Below are positions 1-5,556 of a stretch of 8,801 nt of DNA, piece after piece. Where the stretch lies: positions 1-8,801 of the forward strand of contig CANMFV010000032.1 of assembly GCA_947496835.1 (NCBI GenBank), given 5' to 3'. The number at the start of each line of letters is the position of its first letter. The stretch's first letter is position 1. The stretch is from Flavobacteriales bacterium (GTDB lineage: Bacteria; Bacteroidota; Bacteroidia; Flavobacteriales_D; Crocinitomicaceae). The translations under genes were made by a program, and so were the position numbers. A model generated the notes under the pieces. The model did no database searches, was not told the DNA's origin, and saw nothing but the letters and a program-made list of their open reading frames with translations.

Positions 1-918
1 CACTCCCGATCCTATCGCACATAGTTCTTTGGAAGAAAGATACCTTTCCAACGTACTACTAATTGGTTGCTTTCGTTGATCCAAGCTATCGAAATTTAGG
101 GAGGAGCGTTTGTTCCAAGCTTTTTCCATTTCATCGTAACGTTCAATGCAAGGAACAGGATAATTCACAGGAAAAGATAAGTAGTAAAACAATCCGATAA
201 CGCTAACAATTACAGCTACATAACTCAAGATAAGCACCCAGTACAAACGTTTTATGTACAATAAAAAAGTTATCAGTGTAATTAACACAATCGCTATCGA
301 TATGATTCCGGATAATACTTGGCTATAAAAAGTATAGATGAGAAAGAAAACTGCTGCAAGCGTGTAGACATTTCGGTATTTTCGTTGTGTGTAAATTCGC
401 TCGAAACAAAAGGCTAATCCGATTCCCATGAGTATTCCATAGCGAATATGGGACCCAAAAAGAGACATATCACGAATGTCGATTAACTTCAGTTTTGTAG
501 CAAAAAAATGGAACGCAATTAAATTGATAATGGCTGTAATCACAAAGGTCAAAATAAAATAGTTTATGAGTTTTGTCCAACGTTTTGGGCCAAGAATTGG
601 GTGCGAACCAACGATAATTGGAATAAGTAACAAGGATGTTTTCTTGCGAATATCGTCTAATCCGTAATCTAAGTTATGACTCCAACATAAACCAAGTAGG
701 TGAATTCCATAAAATAAAAGGATGACTAGGATGAGTGGATTCTCTCGAAGTCTTTGAAAATAGGACTTGAAATTTCCTTCGGTCACAAGATTCAAGACGC
801 CCAAAAGCAGACCCATGGACATCAAGAATTTGCTGCAAACAACACCAACGATAAAGAAAGTAAGTACAAGGAAATGTACGCGTTGATGAATTTGCGGGCC
901 GAAATAGCGTTTAAACAT
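1..918 (-). CDS. O-antigen ligase / Wzy-like polymerase family membrane protein, N-terminal part (runs off left edge)
   Basis: An uninterrupted frame of 306 codons starts at ATG 918 and is still open at base 1, so the C-terminus lies outside the window. The product is strongly hydrophobic. Membrane segments are visible at about residues 15-45, 60-80, 95-108, 117-140, 155-172, 185-222 and 226-248, followed by a large polar loop from about 250. The segment GLDDIRKKTSLLLIP (86-100), the SHIRYG motif (156-161), and a helix with a QVLSG turn (200-204) followed by a loop with TLERYLSSKEL (289-299) resemble, from memory, O-antigen ligase family proteins of Bacteroidota. Such proteins join or polymerise lipid-linked glycans on the periplasmic face of the inner membrane. 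Only 13 bp separate it from the stop of the S41 protease upstream, so it is probably the last visible gene of the same operon. Ligase and polymerase cannot be told apart here, and the usual long periplasmic loop is only partly visible. Confidence 0.72.
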   Translation of the reverse strand, partial: MFKRYFGPQIHQRVHFLVLTFFIVGVVCSKFLMSMGLLLGVLNLVTEGNFKSYFQRLRENPLILVILLFYGIHLLGLCWSHNLDYGLDDIRKKTSLLLIPIIVGSHPILGPKRWTKLINYFILTFVITAIINLIAFHFFATKLKLIDIRDMSLFGSHIRYGILMGIGLAFCFERIYTQRKYRNVYTLAAVFFLIYTFYSQVLSGIISIAIVLITLITFLLYIKRLYWVLILSYVAVIVSVIGLFYYLSFPVNYPVPCIERYDEMEKAWNKRSSLNFDSLDQRKQPISSTLERYLSSKELCAIGSGV

Positions 919-931
919 AGGTTTCTAACGC

Positions 932-2572
932 TTATTTTTTCAAAATAGTATTGAGCTCTGTCGAATTCGTCAAAATTGTCACGGCACGTTGAACCACGAT
1001 GTCATTTTTTAGCGACGCGATTGTTCTTCCTTTTTGGAAGTAATACCTTGAAATGATTTCGTTTTCCAACATTTCAGAAATTTCCGCTTTAAACTTCTGT
1101 AAATCCCTTTCCTTGGATGGAGTTACTTTCGAAATCATGTCTTCGTAATCGCTTTTAATTTCCTCAAAATATCCTTCTTTTTCTGCTGTTTCCTTCATTT
1201 TTTTCAAGGACTCCTCGGAAGCGGTTGTGTACTTGAATTCTTGTGCTAACGCATATTTTTGAAAATCTTGGTAATCAGATTCCGACAAACTAAAGTCCTC
1301 TGCTTTTGCAATCGTTGGATGTGCCAACACAAAATCAGTTGCGTAATTAAATATACTGTTACTCGTAATAAGTACGGCAGTCAAGCGACTTAAATCAGGG
1401 CTTTCTACTTTTACATCTGGTTCAATCCCGCGTCCATCAATCACTTTACGACCGTTTTTTGTTTGAAATGACTTCAACAATGAATCTGGAATCTCTTTAA
1501 CTTTCGCATTGTTTTCTTTGTCATAATACTCCAAGCGTTGTACACAACGTCCAGAAGGCGTGTAATATTTAGCAATTGTAATTTTAATTTTAGATCCATA
1601 TTTCAAATCATAGGTTCTTTGTACTAAGCCTTTTCCGAAGCTTGTTTCACCAATAATCACTGCGCGATCTAAATCTTGTAAGGCCCCGGAAACAATTTCA
1701 CTTGCAGAGGCTGATCCACCGTCAACAAGCACAGCAAGTGGCATGTCAAGTACAAAAGGCTCTTCAAGTGTTGTATAAACATGATTTTCTTCTTTTACGC
1801 GTCCTTTTGTTGTCACAACAACTTGATTTTTCGGAACGAAGAAATTTACGATCTTAACAGCTTCAATCAATAATCCACCACCATTTCCACGAAGATCAAG
1901 CACCATTTGTTTGGCTCCGTCCGCCTGCAATTTCTGAATGGCTTTTTTCACATCCGCAGAGGCGGTCTGTGTGAAGCTATTTAATTTCACATATCCGACT
2001 TGGTCCTTTAACATACCAAAATAGGGAACGTCTGGAATTTTTATTTCATCTCGGGAGATCGTTATTTTCTTTTTTCCTTCGCCTTTGCGTTCAATTTCCA
2101 CTTCAATGCTTGTGCCTTTTGGTCCTTTCAAGGCATCAGAAACCTCATCGCTTGTTTTCTTTGCCATGTTTTTACCATCAATCGTCAAGATTTTATCTCC
2201 TGCTTTGATGCCACTTTTAGCTGCGGGACAATCTTCGTATGGTTCAGAAATAAAGGTGTAATCACCCATTTGACGAATTAATGCACCAATTCCACCGTAT
2301 TGACCAGTAGTAAGCAAGCGGTAATCTTCAATATTGGATTCGTGGTAATAAACTGTGTAGGGATCCAATTCCTTGAGCATAGCATCAATTGCTGTTTTGG
2401 AAAGTTTGCCGTTTTGTGGTTCATCTACAAAGTATAAGTCTAGGTTCTCATAGATTTGATCCATGATCTCCAAACTTTTCAAGGTCTCAAAGCCATTGGA
2501 TTGTGTCCAAGCAGACTGGAAAGTAAAACAGGTAAGGCAGATCCAAATGATCGCGTGAAGTTTATTTTTCAT
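932..2572 (-). CDS. S41 family C-terminal processing peptidase, exported
   Basis: This is a serine protease of the Prc/CtpA family (MEROPS S41A), which clips the C-termini of envelope proteins in the periplasm. The start is taken at ATG 2572 (546 residues), because it begins a compact signal peptide (MKNKL, a hydrophobic stretch, then AWTQ). A GTG at 2584 would add four residues. Using the ATG numbering, a PDZ domain spans about 85-170 (YGGIGA, AAKSGIKAGDKI). The protease core follows, with DLRGNGGG near 226-233, the nucleophile Ser289 in GGSASASEI, and the general base Lys314 in SFGKGLVQ. The 25-residue Ser-Lys spacing matches the family. A helical, charged C-terminal extension of about 150 residues follows. 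The gene overlaps the 3' end of rnpA by 11 bp, and the O-antigen-ligase-like gene follows after 13 bp, which supports co-transcription. Catalytic residues appear intact. The substrate is unknown. Confidence 0.93.
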   Translation of the reverse strand: MKNKLHAIIWICLTCFTFQSAWTQSNGFETLKSLEIMDQIYENLDLYFVDEPQNGKLSKTAIDAMLKELDPYTVYYHESNIEDYRLLTTGQYGGIGALIRQMGDYTFISEPYEDCPAAKSGIKAGDKILTIDGKNMAKKTSDEVSDALKGPKGTSIEVEIERKGEGKKKITISRDEIKIPDVPYFGMLKDQVGYVKLNSFTQTASADVKKAIQKLQADGAKQMVLDLRGNGGGLLIEAVKIVNFFVPKNQVVVTTKGRVKEENHVYTTLEEPFVLDMPLAVLVDGGSASASEIVSGALQDLDRAVIIGETSFGKGLVQRTYDLKYGSKIKITIAKYYTPSGRCVQRLEYYDKENNAKVKEIPDSLLKSFQTKNGRKVIDGRGIEPDVKVESPDLSRLTAVLITSNSIFNYATDFVLAHPTIAKAEDFSLSESDYQDFQKYALAQEFKYTTASEESLKKMKETAEKEGYFEEIKSDYEDMISKVTPSKERDLQKFKAEISEMLENEIISRYYFQKGRTIASLKNDIVVQRAVTILTNSTELNTILKK

Positions 2573-2951
2573 CGTTGATTTCACTTATTAGTTTTTTGAT
2601 GGCTACTAGCAATTTTTGTTCCAATTCCAAATAGGGTATTCTTTCATTTAATTGATAGATGAGCGCAAAATTGATTTTTTTATCGCACTTTATCAAGTGG
2701 TTTTCGAGCAATGCTTTGTTTTTACGAATAATTTCTCGGAAACAGCGTTTCACATAATTTCGGTCGTTGGCGTGTTTCATTCTTTTTTTTGGAACCGAAA
2801 AAATCACCTGAAATGGAAAAGGCATTTCTTCTGTCGTTTCTTGAAACATCACCATAATAGGGTATGCCTTCAACCTCTTTCCTTCGGAAAACAAGCGATC
2901 AATGCGTTTGACGCTACATAATTTATACGCTTTCCCGAAAGTAAAATCCAT
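2562..2951 (-). CDS. rnpA: Ribonuclease P protein component
   Basis: This is the protein subunit of RNase P, which binds the catalytic RNA and helps remove the 5' leader from precursor tRNAs in the cytoplasm. The start is taken at ATG 2951 (129 residues, beginning MDFTFGKAYKLCSVKRIDRLF). This fits the usual RnpA length and N-terminus (basic, Lys-x-x-x-Ile/Phe core) and lies 13 bp after the preceding stop. The frame is open upstream to an ATG at 3011, but that would add 20 non-RnpA-like residues and overlap the previous gene by 47 bp. The family signature is clear: FSVPKKRMKHA, then the RNxxKR motif in DRNYVKRCFRE (about residues 63-73). The classical rpmH/dnaA neighbours are absent. Here rnpA sits in a run of unrelated genes, directly ahead of the S41 protease, whose start codon lies inside its last codons. 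Confidence 0.95.
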   Translation of the reverse strand: MDFTFGKAYKLCSVKRIDRLFSEGKRLKAYPIMVMFQETTEEMPFPFQVIFSVPKKRMKHANDRNYVKRCFREIIRKNKALLENHLIKCDKKINFALIYQLNERIPYLELEQKLLVAIKKLISEINDEK

Positions 2952-2964
2952 TGTAAGGAGCAGA

Positions 2965-3243
2965 TTAATGTTCGGATGGAGATTCAGAATCAAATAATTC
3001 GACGATTTCATAACGGAAGTCCGTGAGTTTTTTCAAACTTGCGGCGTCTTCATAAGAACCTTTGAAGTCCATAACGAAACTTGCGTACAATGACTTCATC
3101 GTACTCAAACGAGGATGTATTTCCATTTTTTTATACACACTTCCAGCTAAGAACCCTGGTTTTTCTCCTAGCACCAACTTGGTCAATGAATGAATGATTT
3201 CATTCGATAATTCGATTAATTCTTTTTCGTCAAAGTGTGCCAT
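2965..3243 (-). CDS. Small soluble protein of unknown function (92 aa)
   Basis: I do not recognise this family. The 92-residue product begins MAHFDEKELIELSNEIIHSL, contains no cysteine, and has no signal peptide or membrane segment. It looks mostly helical, with an acidic C-terminus (ELFDSESPSEH). Its ATG (3243-3241) shares one base with the TAA stop of the membrane-protein gene upstream. That TAATG arrangement is typical of translational coupling, and rnpA follows after 13 bp. The tight placement is the main evidence that it is a real gene, since no domain is evident. A role linked to the preceding membrane protein is plausible but is inference from coupling only. Confidence 0.72.
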   Translation of the reverse strand: MAHFDEKELIELSNEIIHSLTKLVLGEKPGFLAGSVYKKMEIHPRLSTMKSLYASFVMDFKGSYEDAASLKKLTDFRYEIVELFDSESPSEH

Positions 3244-3920
3244 TATTCGGATAGTTTAGTGTCATCAATTTCTTCGAAATCATCAAAAGAATCATCACCA
3301 TGATTTTTTTTTGTTCCGTTTCCTGTTCGTACGTCCAGCAAGGGTTTTCCTGAAACAATGTAATTCAATGCGTTTAACATTTTCATGAACATACTGATCA
3401 AAAAGAAAAATCCAATTACTTTAAAGATAAATCCAATGAAAACAGCGTGTTCAATTTTTAAGATGTTTTGTCGAAACCACATTGAAACCGCATTTTCAGC
3501 TAGGTACGGATAAAACATAAGTCCTGTAAAAGCGACGCCACATAGAACGATTAATGCCATTTCCCATTGACGGTTAAACGGAACATCGTTCATTCCTTGA
3601 GTAAAATTCGACATCAATTGAACGCGTTGCTCTTTCTTCTGAAGTTTTCCAAGAAAATAAACAATGAGAATGATTAAACTTGGCACCAAATGCGTGTAAT
3701 TGATTTGGTAAACGGGTTCATGTAATGCGTATTCCAAACAAAACAAAAAGGTCACATTGACAAGGAATAAATACTTTACCGTTTTCACAAAATAGATTTC
3801 TCCGAGGGTGCGTTTGCGGCTACCAATAAGCAATTGAAACAATAGTTCTATGAAAAACCAAAGGAAGCCGTAAATAGCGAAGAGTACTCCTAAACGGAAA
3901 ATAAGGTTGATGAGTTCCAA
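3243..3920 (-). CDS. Five-helix integral membrane protein of unknown function, non-ATG start
   Basis: I do not recognise a named family. No ATG exists in the first half of this frame. It opens with TTG at 3971, with further TTG codons at 3965 and 3920. I chose TTG 3920 (225 residues, starting ELINLIFRLGVLF after the initiator) because it begins at the edge of the first membrane helix. The 3971 start would add 17 residues (242 total) with no clear signal. From the 3920 start, hydrophobic segments lie at about 4-33, 51-70, 78-95, 122-144 and 159-182. The helices are linked by basic loops such as GSRKRT and GKLQKKEQR. The last 30 residues form a hydrophilic tail rich in Asp and Glu (DDSFDDFEEIDD), probably cytoplasmic. 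The stop overlaps the start of the 92-residue gene by one base. The upstream LRR gene ends at 3993, leaving 72 bp (or 21 bp with the longer start). The protein is most likely in the inner membrane. Confidence 0.8.
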   Translation of the reverse strand: MELINLIFRLGVLFAIYGFLWFFIELLFQLLIGSRKRTLGEIYFVKTVKYLFLVNVTFLFCLEYALHEPVYQINYTHLVPSLIILIVYFLGKLQKKEQRVQLMSNFTQGMNDVPFNRQWEMALIVLCGVAFTGLMFYPYLAENAVSMWFRQNILKIEHAVFIGFIFKVIGFFFLISMFMKMLNALNYIVSGKPLLDVRTGNGTKKNHGDDSFDDFEEIDDTKLSE

Positions 3921-3992
3921 AATTATTGTTTTACACGAAGGTAGGAAATAGTTTGTAGTGCCCAACGACAAACAGATGCAGAAAAAAGATTT

Positions 3993-4568
3993 TTAGTTCA
4001 AACATTTACAGGGTGGGTCTAGCAATACCCGCACATTCGGAAGTTTCCGCTTCAAGTCATCTGCAAAATTTGTTCCGTACATCACACCTTCAATGTTAAG
4101 CGTTTTCAATTCGGTCAAGTTAAAAATTCCCAAGCCAAAATCCTCTATCGCATTATCATAGAAATCGAGAAAAGTAAGGTGCGTACAGTTCGCTATTTGA
4201 TCCGGGATGGATTCTATTCTATTGCGCGAAGCATTCAATTTTTGTAAGTTCGGTAGTTGACAAAGAATCAATGGAAAAAATGCGAATTTGTTCTTACTGA
4301 TGTTCAATTCTGTTAGTTGACTCAACAATTTAAGTTCATCCGGCAAAAAAGCGAGTTGATTTTTTTCCAGGTTCAAATACGTTAACTGCGTGAATTTCCA
4401 CAATTGATTGGGAAGAGAATCCAATTTTAATTTCTCAAATGAAATGGCATGAATGGTGTCTGGATTTGCCAATTTTACCTCATTCCACAAGTAAATTTTA
4501 CCATGGTTGAGTTGCGCAAAGTCATGAAAGCTAAGAAACAGAAAAAAAAGCGCGAACAGTTGCTTCAT
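3993..4568 (-). CDS. Small exported leucine-rich-repeat protein
   Basis: The product has 191 residues. An N-terminal signal peptide (MKQLFALFFLFLSFHDFAQ) is followed by almost nothing but leucine-rich repeats. Repeat units start at residues 39, 62, 85, 108, 131 and 154, an exact 23-residue period with the pattern LxxLxLxxNxLxxLPxxLxxLxx (for example LTYLNLEKNQLAFLP and LTELNISKNKFAFFP). The chain ends PPCKCLN, with two Cys that could cap the solenoid. LRR solenoids bind proteins or other ligands, but no catalytic domain is attached and the ligand is unknown. The location is periplasmic or cell surface. I see no C-terminal sorting domain. The ATG at 4568 lies inside ribF, giving a 38-bp overlap in a different frame. 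This start is supported because it is the only one that provides the signal peptide. The gene belongs to the ribF-rnpA transcription unit. Confidence 0.88.
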   Translation of the reverse strand: MKQLFALFFLFLSFHDFAQLNHGKIYLWNEVKLANPDTIHAISFEKLKLDSLPNQLWKFTQLTYLNLEKNQLAFLPDELKLLSQLTELNISKNKFAFFPLILCQLPNLQKLNASRNRIESIPDQIANCTHLTFLDFYDNAIEDFGLGIFNLTELKTLNIEGVMYGTNFADDLKRKLPNVRVLLDPPCKCLN

Positions 4569-5469
4569 CTAATTGTATTTGGTCCTTTAACGCTTCTAAG
4601 TTAGGGAATTTATGCTCAGGACGAACAAATTCCAGAACTTGAATGGCACAAGATTCACCATAAATCTCGTCTTGAAAATCGAATAAATGTACTTCGATTT
4701 TACGTTCGCTTTTTTCTTCGGTAATCGTTGGTCGCCAGCCGATGTTCATCATTCCATGGTAAGAATGGCTTCGGACATTCATCGTAACAGCATATACGCC
4801 CGTTGCTGGAATGATTTTCTGTTCATCTTCGATGTGAATATTTGCCGTTGGAAATCCGATTTTTCGTCCGTTTTGCAATCCTTTAACCACAGATCCCGTC
4901 AGTTCAAAAGGAGCTCCCAAGCAGGCATTTGCCACCGATATTTCGCCACCCAATACTGCTTTTCTTATTTTAGATGAAGAAATATACACCTCATCTATTT
5001 GTTCTGCTGGAATTTCCAAAAGTTCAAAACAACCTTTATCTGCATAGCTCTTTAAAAAGGCTAAATTACCTTCCCTATTGTGACCGAATTGATGGTCGTA
5101 ACCAATAATGACCATTTTTACTTGGAATCCTTTCATAAGAATGTCTTCCACAAATCGCTCTGCTGAAAGGTCAGCGAATTCTTTTGAAAATGGATAAATC
5201 ACGGTATTTTGAAGTCCTATTGAAGCGAGTTTTTCTAGTTTTTCCGTTTGCGTTTGCAGCAATTGCAAATCACTATTTTCAGGAAATAAAACCATTCTTG
5301 GATGCGGATAAAAAGTCAATAACACACTTTCTCCGCCACATTTTTCTGCCTCAGAAATCAACGTTTTCAAAATTTCTTGATGGCCTAAATGCACCCCGTC
5401 AAACGTTCCGATTGTTACAACGGCGTTCTTAATGGGCATTTTTTCCGTAAGTCCTTCAAAAATTCGCAT
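4531..5469 (-). CDS. ribF: Bifunctional riboflavin kinase / FAD synthetase
   Basis: This cytoplasmic enzyme phosphorylates riboflavin to FMN and then adenylates FMN to FAD, the last two steps to flavin cofactors. Its 312 residues match the family's usual length. The N-terminal FAD-synthetase (nucleotidyltransferase) domain has GTFDGVHLGH (21-30), YDHQFGHNREG (124-134) and ISSSKIR (163-169). The C-terminal riboflavin-kinase domain has GRKIGFPTAN (201-210, the PTAN motif binding ATP/Mg), GMMNIGWRPT (239-248) and Glu259 in KIEVHLFDF, the likely catalytic base. All key motifs are intact. The ATG at 5469 is preceded by a strong -7-like promoter element, so ribF appears to be the first gene of the minus-strand unit. 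Its last 38 bp, including the TAG stop, lie inside the next gene. Confidence 0.96.
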   Translation of the reverse strand: MRIFEGLTEKMPIKNAVVTIGTFDGVHLGHQEILKTLISEAEKCGGESVLLTFYPHPRMVLFPENSDLQLLQTQTEKLEKLASIGLQNTVIYPFSKEFADLSAERFVEDILMKGFQVKMVIIGYDHQFGHNREGNLAFLKSYADKGCFELLEIPAEQIDEVYISSSKIRKAVLGGEISVANACLGAPFELTGSVVKGLQNGRKIGFPTANIHIEDEQKIIPATGVYAVTMNVRSHSYHGMMNIGWRPTITEEKSERKIEVHLFDFQDEIYGESCAIQVLEFVRPEHKFPNLEALKDQIQLDEATVRAFFSVS

Positions 5470-5484
5470 ACTTCAATTGAGGCG

Positions 5485-5492
5485 CAAAGATA
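5485..5492 (-). promoter_or_regulatory. Candidate promoter -7 element for the ribF operon
   Basis: Read on the minus strand this is TATCTTTG, a perfect match to the Bacteroidota -7 consensus TAnnTTTG. Transcription would begin about six bases further on, near 5479, leaving a leader of only about ten bases before the ribF ATG. I do not see a convincing -33 TTG/TTTG at the expected 17-23 base spacing, so the call rests on the -7 motif and its position. Confidence 0.5.
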
Positions 5493-5508
5493 AGCAATTA
5501 TCCGCCTA

Positions 5509-5538
5509 TTGTCGCTTGCCGAAATCGTCGTAACTTAG
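5509..5538 (+). promoter_or_regulatory. Candidate promoter for the S46 peptidase gene
   Basis: TTG at 5509-5511 and TAACTTAG at 5531-5538 are separated by 19 bases. This fits the Bacteroidota -33/-7 layout (TTG, about 19 bases, TAnnTTTG), with one mismatch in the -7 TTTG part. Transcription would begin around 5544, giving a leader of about 13 bases. It lies back to back with the ribF promoter inside the 87-bp divergent region. The heptamer TAACTTA recurs at 5551-5557, overlapping the start codon, and this may be chance. Confidence 0.35.
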
Positions 5539-5556
5539 CCACACAAAAATTAACTT

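Noticed and set aside
754..948. Plus-strand open frame of 64 codons
   Set aside because: It lies antisense to the start of the O-antigen-ligase-like gene and has no protein-like features. The minus-strand frame is continuous and clearly a membrane protein.
2652..2921. Plus-strand open frame of 89 codons
   Set aside because: It is antisense to rnpA, whose RNxxKR signature is unambiguous.
2955..2960. AAGGAG next to the rnpA start, considered as a ribosome binding site
   Set aside because: It reads AAGGAG only on the plus strand. The rnpA messenger carries the complement (CUCCUU), so it cannot act as a Shine-Dalgarno sequence.
2952..3011. Longer rnpA start at ATG 3011
   Set aside because: The extra 20 residues do not resemble RnpA and would force a 47-bp overlap with the preceding gene. 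The ATG at 2951 fits family length and gene spacing.
3918..3925. TAATTTTG on the minus strand, matching TAnnTTTG, considered as an internal promoter
   Set aside because: Transcription would start inside the membrane-protein gene after all plausible start codons. The match overlaps the TTG start candidate and is probably chance in AT-rich DNA.
4687..5432. Two plus-strand open frames (4687-4977 and 5184-5432)
   Set aside because: Both are antisense shadows of ribF, whose motifs are intact across this whole stretch.
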